This document shows, one piece after another, positions 9,101 to 15,978 of a stretch of DNA of 32,086 nucleotides (its first letter is position 1; each line of letters starts with the position of its first letter). The notes beneath the pieces were generated by a model. It was not told the DNA's origin. It saw only the letters and a list, made by a program, of their open reading frames with translations, and did not search any database. The position numbers were made by a program, and so were the translations under genes. The stretch is from an uncultured Gemmiger sp. (GTDB lineage: Bacteria; Bacillota; Clostridia; Oscillospirales; Ruminococcaceae), in assembly GCA_944382785.1 (NCBI GenBank), contig CALWNO010000029.1, forward strand, positions 1 through 32,086, written 5' to 3'.

Positions 9101-9774
9101 TGCGGTACTGGGAAAACCGGTTTGACCGTCAGCAGCTGGAGATCTTCATGGAGTGCATGGATGTCATCGTCAAGGCCATGCTCACCGAGCCTTCGGTGCG
9201 CCGGCTGAAAAAGCATCTGCCCCAGAATCTGTTCCCCCATCACTACTTTGTGAAGGCGGCGGAGGTGAACGCCGCCGCGGGCAGCGCCCTTCTCCCGGAT
9301 ATGGACGGAGAAGAGAAGGTGAAGGCCTATGTCCTGGACGACACCTGCCGCAAGCAGCCTCTGGGCGCCTGGGGTACCTTGTACATCATGGACCATCCCA
9401 CCAGCAACTGGACCGACAAGATTACCAACCCCTACGGCCCCGGCATGCTGTACCAGACCGGCCTGCATGCCCGCATCCTGCCGGACGGCAGCCTGGATAT
9501 CCTGGAACAGTGCGGCCGCACCATCATGATGGAGAGCCTCACCGGACGGGACTTCCTGGACCTGGGCAAGCTGGAACGGGTGCTCCGCGCCTATGAGGGC
9601 GTGGAGACCGCCCAGGCGTACATCACCTGGGGTATGGAGCACCGCATGGAGCTGTGCGCCGATATCACCGGCCGGGAACAGCCGGATCTGGACAAGCTCA
9701 ACGCCTATCTGCAGGAGAAGGTGGAGCCGGTGCTGGTTCCCAAACAGATCCACTTTACCCAGACGGTGTCCTGA
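6166..9774 (+). CDS. NRPS-like synthetase: adenylation, carrier, condensation, partial second adenylation
   Basis: The product is 1202 residues. Residues 1 to about 530 are an AMP-forming adenylation domain (LFTSGTTGRGKGVMLSNRN at about 175-193, GYGMSECSPV, GWLRTGDLGHLDEEG, GRKKN, and a C-terminal Lys region KTSSRKIKR). Its style is closer to long-chain acyl-CoA/acyl-ACP ligases than to amino-acid NRPS domains. A carrier domain follows, with phosphopantetheine Ser566 in AGMDSMGS. Residues about 610-1020 are a condensation domain whose HHxxxDG core reads GHIVGDG: the second, catalytic His741 and Asp745 are kept, the first His is Gly. Residues about 1060-1202 resemble only the end of another adenylation domain (YQTGLHARILPDGSLDIL onward). 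AGGAGG precedes the ATG at 6166. There is no thioesterase or reductase, and no phosphopantetheinyl transferase nearby. It may acylate an unknown acceptor; the product is unknown. Confidence 0.85.
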   Translation: MITYENTKTVYDLVENAGKEYGDRVFLRYEDNDVVYDVTYAKFVEECHAIAAWVKEQDAVVGHKVQVGLLGSSSHHYLAVMLGVMANGNTVVPLDVQLDVAGLTDCLTRADVDILFYDWEHAPLVEGVKDACPRVRSYISLQHGKHVPCSDNLLKEFAGRRVTPDVSENDCAMILFTSGTTGRGKGVMLSNRNLIDNTFSSTTTDDGAQEVYLNILPIHHVFCINSDVLAGMRYGVLLCLNRDLSKLADHLKLFQPTSFRAVPMVAKALFNRLMMIKTQHPEMTTQQLKEEVFGSRLRKIVCGGGYLTPELAKNYQDLGILIGQGYGMSECSPVISAPDWDRPDKVASVGKVVDRCQVRIVDGEIQVKSPSVMMGYYKDPENTAEALTEDGWLRTGDLGHLDEEGFLYLTGRKKNLIVLSNGENVAPEQIENMFDDEPIVEDILVFEENDTITAEVYPNFRYAEDMDIPDIQAAVGQTVAKINQQLPTFKRILHFRVRKTPFEKTSSRKIKRTHYFSQKQAEEENRKKRILPQNELQQKLYDAVAGVLGHQDFGIDTDFYQAGMDSMGSVMLLTDLSEKMDFSITLDDLMAHASVQKLEAYYQEKQQEEKVDYTPRAVYPLTNMQIYFAYVMRGNTTANLPSLIHLDPSVDLQRLQTAVADLFDVHPGLKAVIQMDDGAYKSFRHDEIRVNVPICRQSDEEFARTREHLLVPFLYGKDEPLYHVGIYQTDSANYLFLDVGHIVGDGMTLKILFEDLNRLYAGEKVEKEAYTLFEYVLDEKDWESKGKRTQDIQYYRELLQGARIKKSILNRKDFHDLDHGENASLKGRFTVSPNQLNAFCRQHKVSENVMFLTAFNYCISIFSNEKDVVSSSIHSGRTDSRWTRLAGPLFLSYLFRYTNRAHETVPQLLSRSARQIMETMRCHISCLHSDEMFFQYQGDILNLDEIGGAPAHREHIQLDSLPFHLQVMSNAKGFYFYELRYWENRFDRQQLEIFMECMDVIVKAMLTEPSVRRLKKHLPQNLFPHHYFVKAAEVNAAAGSALLPDMDGEEKVKAYVLDDTCRKQPLGAWGTLYIMDHPTSNWTDKITNPYGPGMLYQTGLHARILPDGSLDILEQCGRTIMMESLTGRDFLDLGKLERVLRAYEGVETAQAYITWGMEHRMELCADITGREQPDLDKLNAYLQEKVEPVLVPKQIHFTQTVS

Positions 9775-9804
9775 GCTCCGCATGAATCATAATTAGGCAC
9801 TGCA

Positions 9805-9846
9805 GCCCGACAAACAACTTGCATGCAAGTGTTTGCCGGGCTTTTT
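9805..9846 (+). terminator. Intrinsic terminator after the NRPS-like gene
   Basis: A long stem pairs GCCCGACAAAC with GTTTGCCGGGC and continues inward through CTTGCA/TGCAAG with a bulged A. It is followed by TTTTTG. Confidence 0.85.
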
Positions 9847-9898
9847 GTGTGGGCAGGGCCGCCAGGGAGGCTTTGTCATACCACCGGTGGGGAACAGA

Positions 9899-9940
9899 TG
9901 CAATTCACGCGGGAAAAAGTGCAATTCGCGCTGAAAAAAG
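9899..9940 (+). repeat. Two tandem 21-bp repeats, candidate LytTR-type operator
   Basis: The copies at 9899-9919 and 9920-9940 are adjacent and agree at 18 of 21 positions. Each starts TGCAATTC, has CGC in the middle and ends AAAAAG. A 21-base period places both copies on the same face of the helix, and this is the spacing of LytTR-regulator (AgrA/ComE type) direct repeats. They end five bases before the -35 position of the promoter for the membrane protein/GH3 operon. A LytTR response regulator is encoded just downstream of that operon. Binding is inference. Confidence 0.6.
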
Positions 9941-9944
9941 CCAT

Positions 9945-9973
9945 GATTTGCCGCCGCGTTGTATCTTTATGAT
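9945..9973 (+). promoter_or_regulatory. Promoter of the membrane protein/GH3 operon
   Basis: A good -10 box TATGAT lies at 9968-9973. The -35 position 17 bases upstream is GATTTG, a poor match, as expected for a promoter needing an activator. The tandem repeats lie directly upstream. The leader would be about 85 bases and contains an extra AGGAGG (around 10008) without a usable start codon behind it. Confidence 0.5.
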
Positions 9974-10063
9974 GACAAAAACGATCTGTTGGTGAAAAAA
10001 ATTGGAAAGGAGGACGAAAAAACAGAGATCTTCACCACCGGATCGGAAAAAAGGAGAAGGAGT

Positions 10064-10459
10064 ATGAAAAATTTCATGGCTAACAAAACCCTGGGATTCC
10101 GCGTCACCCTGGTCACCATGGTCCTGTCTTTGGTGACGGCGCTGGTCTACCTGGCCATCTACTCCAGCAGCCGGTACATGTCCTGGCAGGCCTTCGGCAT
10201 CATGGTGGCGGGCGTTGTGGTCGCCGCCGCGCTGGTGGGCCTGAAGCAGGTGCGCTTTGCCCCCTCCGCGCTGCTGCTGGGCGACTTTCTGTCGCTGCTG
10301 TTTTACGTGTACTACATCTACTTCTACATCTCTTCTGTGGCCACCGGCATTCAGTTCTCCGGCTTCCCGCTGGAATTCTTTGTGAATGCCGTGCTGTACG
10401 GTCTGAGCCTGGTGTTGAGCATCGTCTGTGTGTTCCTGCGCCAGACCGCGGAAGATTGA
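10064..10459 (+). CDS. Small four-helix membrane protein, GH3 operon partner
   Basis: The product is 131 residues with four predicted membrane helices: about 13-33 (VTLVTMVLSLVTALVYLAIY), 42-60 (FGIMVAGVVVAAALVG), 66-90 (PSALLLGDFLSLLFYVYYIY) and 105-125 (FFVNAVLYGLSLVLSIVCV). No catalytic motif or known family is recognised. The start is the ATG at 10064, preceded by AAGGAG; longer in-frame starts are not supported by a ribosome site. The GH3 gene begins 20 bases after its stop, so the two are co-transcribed. It may help insert or anchor the membrane-bound glycosidase (inference). Confidence 0.8.
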   Translation: MKNFMANKTLGFRVTLVTMVLSLVTALVYLAIYSSSRYMSWQAFGIMVAGVVVAAALVGLKQVRFAPSALLLGDFLSLLFYVYYIYFYISSVATGIQFSGFPLEFFVNAVLYGLSLVLSIVCVFLRQTAED

Positions 10460-10478
10460 GAAAGGAGGATCCTGCTAC

Positions 10479-13400
10479 ATGAAATACAAACTGCAGCGCA
10501 AACTGCTCACCGTCATCAGCATGCTGCTGGCGGGCTTCCTGGTGCTGGCCACCCTCATCACCGGGGAAAATGCGGATGCCATCAACGGCACCCTGGGCAC
10601 CAAGACCTTTGAGGTCGTCCAGACCGGCGAGACCGACGAGGACACCGAGTATTACAAGTCCGATTTCTCCAGCGTGGGCGACCTGCGTGCCGCCGGCAAG
10701 CAGACCGCTACCGAGGTCCTGGCCGAAGGCATGGTCCTGCTGAAGAACGACAACAACGCTCTGCCCCTGTCTTCCGGCAACAACGTGAGCCTGGTGGGCG
10801 TCACCGCCTATGACCCCGTTTACGGCGGAACCGGCTCCGGCACCATCAGCGTCAACGACGCGGTGAGCTATGTGGATTCCCTGACCAAGGCGGGCTTCAA
10901 CGTCAACCCCGACCTGCAGGCGGCCTATACCTCCGAGGACTGGGCCCAGTACAAGCGTGGCAGCGAAGGCAAGTTCGGTACCACCACCCTGATGATCCAT
11001 GAAGCTCCCTGGAACGTGGTGGACGAAGCCGCGGGCAGCAGCTTTGCCCAGTACGGCGACGCCGCCATCTTCGTGGTGGGCCGCGTGGGCGGCGAAGGCT
11101 ACGACCTGATCGGCGTCGGCGGCGACGGCATCGACAACGGCGACGGCCTGGGCCCCGACTACCTGGGTCTGAACGAAAACGAACTCTCGGTGCTGGAAGG
11201 CCTGAAGGCCAAGAAGGCTGCCGGTGAGATCAAGAAGATCATTGTGGTCATCAACTACGCCGGCATGATCGAAGGCGACTTCCTGGCCGACCCCGACATT
11301 GACGCCGCCCTGTGGGTGGGCGCCCTGGGTGTGGGCGGCGACGCCGTGGGCCAGGTGCTGTCCGGTGAGGTTTCTCCCTCCGGCCGCCTGCCCGACACCA
11401 TGTGGGTGGACAACGCCAAGAACCCGGTCAACGTGAACTTCGGCCGCTGGATCTATGAGAACGCTCCCGAGCTGGGCGTGCCCAACGAGCTGGGCACCGG
11501 CCAGTATCCCGCCACCACCCTGGCCGGCTACGTGGTCTACCAGGAAGGCATGTACCTGGGCTACCGTTACACCGAGACCCGCTACGAGGACCTGGTCCTG
11601 GGCACCCCCAACGTGGGCGACTATGACTACTCCTCCGTGGTGGCCCGTCCCTTCGGCTACGGCCTGTCCTACGCCCAGTTTGCTCTGTCCGACATGAGCG
11701 TGCAGAAGAACGGCGACCGTGAATATGATGTCACCGTCACCGTCACCAACACCTCCACCACCTACTCCGGCAAGTGCTCTGTGCCGGTGTACATCTCCAA
11801 GCCCTACGGCGAGTATGCCAAGACCAACGGCGTCCAGGTTCCTTCTGTGGAGCTGGTGGACTTCGGCAAGACCCAGACCCTGGCTCCGGGCCAGAGCGAG
11901 ACCCTGACCATCCCGGTGGATGAGAAGTTCTTCGCTTCCTATGACTCCCATAACGCCAAGGGCTACGTGCTCATGGACGGCGACTACTACCTGGCCGTGG
12001 GCGGCAACGCCCATGAGGCTGTGAACAACGTCCTGGCCGCCAAGAAGGCCAACGGCGTTGCGGTGGACGAGACCAAGATGGTGGGCGGCACCGGCGATGC
12101 TTCGCTGGTGTCCAAGTTCACCCTGAGCTTCGACAAGGACAAGTACGCTTACTCCGACGCCGTTTCCAGCCTGGACGGCGAGACCAACGTGCAGGTCACC
12201 AACCTCTTCGACTTTGCGGACATCAACCTGTACGAGGGCCGCGGCGACAACAGCGTGGAATACTACAGCCGCGACAACTGGAACAACGTTTCCTTCGACA
12301 TGGTCAACGGCCATGTGACCCTGACCATGACCGAGCAGATGGCCAAGGACATCTATGCCCAGCTGCCTGCCCAGACCGGCAAGTACAACAACGCCGCCGG
12401 TGTTCCTGAACAGTACCTGCAGCCCATCCAGCCGGATGACGGCGAGTATCCCGCTTACGGCGTGGATGCCGGCCTGAAGCTGATTGACATGCGCTACGAC
12501 GACGAAGGCAACGAGATTGCCTACAACGATCCCCTGTGGGATACCTTCATGGACCAGCTGAGCTGGGATGAGACCATGCGTCTGGTTTCCAGCGGCTTCC
12601 ATATGACCGAGCCTGTGGAAAGCATTGCCAAGCCCCAGACCAAGGACGAAAACGGCCCCAACGGCTTCGGCGGCTGGGCTTTCTCTGCCGGCTACTACAC
12701 CGGCCAGAACGGTCTGGCCTACCGCACCGCCCAGGCCCAGGGCTTTGTGGATAAGGACGGCAACGTCACCGACGCCGCCGATCCCGAAGGCTTCAAGATG
12801 ATGACCGGCTTCCCGGCCAACGGCATTCTGGCCGCCACCTTCAACCGTGAACTGGCGGAAAAGGCAGGCAACATCATCGGCAACGACGGCATCTGGGCCG
12901 GCGCCAGCGGCCTGTACGGCATCGGCCTGAACATCCATCGCTCTCCCTACGCCGGCCGTACCTGTGAGTACTTCAGCGAATGCGGCACCCTGACCGGCAT
13001 GATGGGCGCTGCCGAGAGCAAGGGCATCGAGGCCAAGGGCGTGCATGTGTACAACAAGCACTGCGCCCTGAACGACCAGGAGACCAACCGTCACGGCGTC
13101 TGCACCTGGGTCAACGAACAGGCCATCCGCGAAATTTATCTGCGCGCCTTTGAGCTGCCCATCACCGAGGGCGGTGCCTTCAACACCATGGCTTCCTTCT
13201 CCCGTTTCGGCACCCAGGCCGGCGCTGCCTGCACCGCGCTGGGCACCGACTTCCTGCGGGGCGAATGCGGCATGAAGGGCATCATCGTTACCGACGCTTA
13301 CGGCGACATGGACGGCAGCCAGGACTGCGATCCCTACTTCGAGCAGGTCTACGGCGTCCTGGTGGGCGGCAGCGATCTGCCCGACGGCAGCACTCCCAAG

Positions 13401-13679
13401 ACCGCCGGCCACTTCAAGCGGTTTGAGACCGGCTACAGCCAGATGGCCTGGGCCATGCGGGAATCCGCCAAGCGGATCTGCTACCAGACTGCCTGGTCCA
13501 ACGCCATGAACGGCATCTCCTCCAGCACCGAGATCGTGAGCATCACGCCTTGGTGGCAGCGTCTGCTGTACACCGGCGACGGTGTGTTTGGCGCTCTCTT
13601 CGTGATCGGCCTTGCCTGGACGGGCGTTGCTCTCTATCAGGAGGGCAAGAAGCGCTCCAAGGGTAAGTCGATGGAATAA
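10479..13679 (+). CDS. Membrane-anchored GH3 beta-glycosidase with permuted domain order
   Basis: The product is 1066 residues. An N-terminal membrane helix (about 8-28, LLTVISMLLAGFLVLATLI) leads to what is usually the second GH3 domain (VLLKNDNNALPLSS at about 86-99), then a fibronectin-III-like domain (from about 404). The (beta/alpha)8 domain that normally comes first is last. Its KH motif is Lys860-His861 in KHCALNDQETNRHG, and the nucleophile is Asp939 in IVTDAYGD. A second membrane helix (about 1036-1055) is followed by a basic tail (GKKRSKGK). The reversed order is known from Ruminococcus albus and Butyrivibrio GH3 enzymes. With helices at both ends, the enzyme would sit on the outer face of the membrane. 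The specific sugar is not readable; beta-glucosidase is the common activity. AAAGGAGG precedes the ATG. Confidence 0.9.
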   Translation: MKYKLQRKLLTVISMLLAGFLVLATLITGENADAINGTLGTKTFEVVQTGETDEDTEYYKSDFSSVGDLRAAGKQTATEVLAEGMVLLKNDNNALPLSSGNNVSLVGVTAYDPVYGGTGSGTISVNDAVSYVDSLTKAGFNVNPDLQAAYTSEDWAQYKRGSEGKFGTTTLMIHEAPWNVVDEAAGSSFAQYGDAAIFVVGRVGGEGYDLIGVGGDGIDNGDGLGPDYLGLNENELSVLEGLKAKKAAGEIKKIIVVINYAGMIEGDFLADPDIDAALWVGALGVGGDAVGQVLSGEVSPSGRLPDTMWVDNAKNPVNVNFGRWIYENAPELGVPNELGTGQYPATTLAGYVVYQEGMYLGYRYTETRYEDLVLGTPNVGDYDYSSVVARPFGYGLSYAQFALSDMSVQKNGDREYDVTVTVTNTSTTYSGKCSVPVYISKPYGEYAKTNGVQVPSVELVDFGKTQTLAPGQSETLTIPVDEKFFASYDSHNAKGYVLMDGDYYLAVGGNAHEAVNNVLAAKKANGVAVDETKMVGGTGDASLVSKFTLSFDKDKYAYSDAVSSLDGETNVQVTNLFDFADINLYEGRGDNSVEYYSRDNWNNVSFDMVNGHVTLTMTEQMAKDIYAQLPAQTGKYNNAAGVPEQYLQPIQPDDGEYPAYGVDAGLKLIDMRYDDEGNEIAYNDPLWDTFMDQLSWDETMRLVSSGFHMTEPVESIAKPQTKDENGPNGFGGWAFSAGYYTGQNGLAYRTAQAQGFVDKDGNVTDAADPEGFKMMTGFPANGILAATFNRELAEKAGNIIGNDGIWAGASGLYGIGLNIHRSPYAGRTCEYFSECGTLTGMMGAAESKGIEAKGVHVYNKHCALNDQETNRHGVCTWVNEQAIREIYLRAFELPITEGGAFNTMASFSRFGTQAGAACTALGTDFLRGECGMKGIIVTDAYGDMDGSQDCDPYFEQVYGVLVGGSDLPDGSTPKTAGHFKRFETGYSQMAWAMRESAKRICYQTAWSNAMNGISSSTEIVSITPWWQRLLYTGDGVFGALFVIGLAWTGVALYQEGKKRSKGKSME

Positions 13680-13691
13680 ATCCTCTTTTCC

Positions 13692-13730
13692 AAAAATGCA
13701 CCGGACAGAAATGCCCGGTGCATTTTTTTG
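13692..13730 (+). terminator. Intrinsic terminator after the GH3 gene
   Basis: AAATGCACCGG pairs with CCGGTGCATTT around a nine-base loop and runs into seven Ts. Confidence 0.9.
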
Positions 13731-13746
13731 TGCACAAGCGCCAATC

Positions 13747-13776
13747 TTGCCACTGACCCGGGATTTGTGATACCAT
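13747..13776 (+). promoter_or_regulatory. Promoter of the LytTR two-component operon
   Basis: TTGCCA at 13747-13752 (five of six -35 bases) and TACCAT at 13771-13776 are 18 bases apart, directly after the GH3 terminator and about 60 bases before the response regulator's ATG. Confidence 0.5.
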
Positions 13777-13843
13777 ACAAGAAGGAGAATGTTTGCGGTG
13801 TCCGGCTCCGCCCTGGGAGCCGGAAGAAGAAGGAGTGTGTGGA

Positions 13844-14563
13844 ATGCTGAACGTAGCCATCGTGGATGACGAGGCGGCGGAGCGGCAGAAATTGCGCAAG
13901 TGCCTGGACGAGGTGGCACGGCAGAACCAGGTGGAGTTCTGGGTGGATGAATTTTCCTCTGCCGATGCCTTTCTGGTCCGGTACGGGCAGGGGTATGACC
14001 TGGTGTTTATGGACATTGAATTCCCCCATGGCCAGAGCGGCATGGAGGCCGCCCGTGCCCTGCGCCGGATGGACTCCGCCGTGGTCCTCATCTTTGTGAC
14101 CAACATTGCCCAGATGGCGGTGGAAGGGTATGAAGTGGATGCCCTGGACTTCATCGTGAAGCCGGTGGACCCCTATGCCTTCCGGCTCAAGATGACCCGG
14201 GCGCTGTCCCGGGTGGCCCGCAGTGCGTCCGACCGCATCACGGTGCGGCAGGACGGGGAACTGCACAGCCTGCAGGTACATCTGATCCGCTATGTGACGG
14301 TGGACGGCCATTATGTGGTCTACCATTCCCGGGAAGGGGACTTCTCGGAATATCTGACCCTGTCTGCTGCGGAAAAAAAGCTGAACAGCCCGCTGTTCTG
14401 CCGGTGTGACCGGGGATGCCTGGTCAATCTGCGGTATGTGAGCGCCATCAAAAAGGATGTGTGCGTGGTGGACGGGCAGGAACTGGTGGTGGCCCGGACC
14501 CAGCGCGCCCAGTTCCTGAAGGCGTATGCCGAATTTCTGGGCGGTACAAGGCAGGAGGGATAA
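13844..14563 (+). CDS. LytTR-family response regulator (AgrA/ComE type)
   Basis: The product is 239 residues. Residues 1-120 are a receiver domain with acidic pocket Asp8-Asp9 (VAIVDDEAAE), phospho-acceptor Asp57 (LVFMDIEFP) and Lys106 (FIVKPVDP). Residues about 135-235 are a LytTR DNA-binding domain, shown by LIRYVTVDGHYVVYHS and FCRCDRGCLVNLRYVSAI. LytTR proteins bind paired direct repeats about 21 bases apart, which matches the tandem repeats upstream of the GH3 operon. The start is the ATG at 13844 behind AAGGAG; an in-frame ATG at 13793 lacks support. The kinase begins two bases after its stop, so the two are translated together. No pheromone precursor or AgrB-like protease is seen nearby. 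Confidence 0.93.
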   Translation: MLNVAIVDDEAAERQKLRKCLDEVARQNQVEFWVDEFSSADAFLVRYGQGYDLVFMDIEFPHGQSGMEAARALRRMDSAVVLIFVTNIAQMAVEGYEVDALDFIVKPVDPYAFRLKMTRALSRVARSASDRITVRQDGELHSLQVHLIRYVTVDGHYVVYHSREGDFSEYLTLSAAEKKLNSPLFCRCDRGCLVNLRYVSAIKKDVCVVDGQELVVARTQRAQFLKAYAEFLGGTRQEG

Positions 14564-14564
14564 G

Positions 14565-15833
14565 ATGCAGCTGTTTATCCGGATGTCCTATACCCTGGAA
14601 ATCCTGCTGGGGGCCCTGGTGTTCTTGCAGGGACTGCCCCGGCGGGACGCCTTCCTGCCGCGGATGGCGGCAGCGCTGGCGGTGATCTGGGGAGCAGGGT
14701 GGAGCCTTTCCATCCTGCGGCCCATGGGGGAACTGGCCAATCTGGTGAGTCTGCAGCTCACCATTGTGGCGGTGGTCCTGTGCATGTGGTTTGTCTTTGC
14801 CGGGCGCTTCAAGGATGTGCTCTCGGCCTGTGTGTCGGGGGTGGCGGCCCAGCACATCGGCCATCACCTCAGCCGTCTGGCGGCGGAACTGCCCTGGGTG
14901 GAGCACTGGAGCAACCTGCTGGAATTTGTCTGCGTGGCGGCGGTGTATCTGGTACTGCTGGCACTGCTGGGCCGTTGGCTGCGCAAGGGGCTGTATTATG
15001 AGCACACCGATTCCCGCATCGTGGCGGTTTCGGTGGTGATCGTGCTCATCTGCACCGGCATCACCCGGCTGCTGCGCCTGGCGGGCTGGATGAATTTCTA
15101 TACGACGGTGGCCACCGCCCTGTACGCCATCACCTGCTGTGTGCTGGCCCTGTTCTTTGAATTTTTCCTGTACTACAACCTGCGCAAGGAGAGCGAAAAC
15201 CGCCTGCTCCGGCGCATCCATGAGGAAGAGCGCCGCCAGTATGAGACCAGCCGGGAAAATGCCGAGATGATCAGCATCAAATCCCATGACCTGAAGCACA
15301 AGCTTCTGGCGCTGGAGGGACGGCTGCCCCAGAAAGAGATCGACTCCATGCGCAACATTATCGAGACGTATGACAGCATCTACCACACGGGCAGCGAGGT
15401 GCTGGACATGATTCTGAACGAAAAGACCCTGCGCTGCCGCAGCAAGGGAATCTCCATCACCTGTATGGGGTCCGGCAAGGCGCTGGAAAGCCTGGACAAT
15501 ATGGATATCTATGCGGTTTTCGGCAATTTGCTGGACAACGCCATCACGGCGGTGGAACAGCTGGAAGAACCCCAAAAGCGGATCATCAGTCTGGTGATTC
15601 AGCAAAAAGGCAGCTTTGTCTACATTGATGTGATGAACTTTTACCGCCAGACGGCCCTGCAGATGGAGGAAGGCCTGCCCCGCACCACCAAGCGGGAGGA
15701 GCAGGGGTACCACGGCTACGGCCTCAAGAGCGTGCGGTCCATCGCCCGGAAATACAAGGGGGATCTGACCGTCCAGAGCCGGGACGGGATCTTCATGGCC
15801 CAGCTTTACCTGCTGCAGGCAGAATCCGCCTGA
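14565..15833 (+). CDS. GHKL-family sensor histidine kinase (AgrC-like)
   Basis: The product is 422 residues. Residues 1 to about 205 carry about six membrane helices, for example LEILLGALVFLQGL, LQLTIVAVVLCMWFVFAG and YAITCCVLALFFEFFLYY. After a charged helix comes the phosphorylation box with His241 in SHDLKHKLL. The ATP-binding lobe has the N box Asn325 (NLLDNAITAV) and the glycine box GYGLKSV (384-390). This is the AgrC-type layout (polytopic sensor, HDxKH, short GHKL domain). It starts two bases after the response regulator's stop, with GGAGGG in the end of that gene. The signal is unknown; an extracellular peptide or membrane state is typical for the class. Confidence 0.93.
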   Translation: MQLFIRMSYTLEILLGALVFLQGLPRRDAFLPRMAAALAVIWGAGWSLSILRPMGELANLVSLQLTIVAVVLCMWFVFAGRFKDVLSACVSGVAAQHIGHHLSRLAAELPWVEHWSNLLEFVCVAAVYLVLLALLGRWLRKGLYYEHTDSRIVAVSVVIVLICTGITRLLRLAGWMNFYTTVATALYAITCCVLALFFEFFLYYNLRKESENRLLRRIHEEERRQYETSRENAEMISIKSHDLKHKLLALEGRLPQKEIDSMRNIIETYDSIYHTGSEVLDMILNEKTLRCRSKGISITCMGSGKALESLDNMDIYAVFGNLLDNAITAVEQLEEPQKRIISLVIQQKGSFVYIDVMNFYRQTALQMEEGLPRTTKREEQGYHGYGLKSVRSIARKYKGDLTVQSRDGIFMAQLYLLQAESA

Positions 15834-15884
15834 GAGGCCGCCGGACACAAGGACAAAAACAAACAGAAAAAATTTTCAATGCCG

Positions 15885-15913
15885 TGAATGGATTTTCCCC
15901 TTTGGATCGTATC
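15885..15913 (+). promoter_or_regulatory. Candidate ECF-sigma autoregulatory promoter
   Basis: TGAATG at 15885-15890 and CGTATC at 15908-15913 are 17 bases apart. These resemble ECF promoter elements (TGAAnn and CGTA) rather than housekeeping boxes. They lie about 65 bases before the first gene of an operon that encodes an ECF sigma factor, where self-regulation is usual. Confidence 0.45.
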
Positions 15914-15978
15914 AGGGGTGAAGGCGGCCGGAAGGCCGTACAAACCATGACCCTACAGCAATGAGGGAGGAGATCCAT

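Noticed and set aside
6118-9783. 1221-codon open frame opposite the NRPS-like gene
   Set aside because: High GC content suppresses stop codons on the opposite strand. The translation is a His/Gln/Val-rich shadow without motifs.
10200-13919. 1239-codon open frame opposite the GH3 gene
   Set aside because: Shadow of a strongly biased coding sequence. It runs through a terminator and into two other transcription units.
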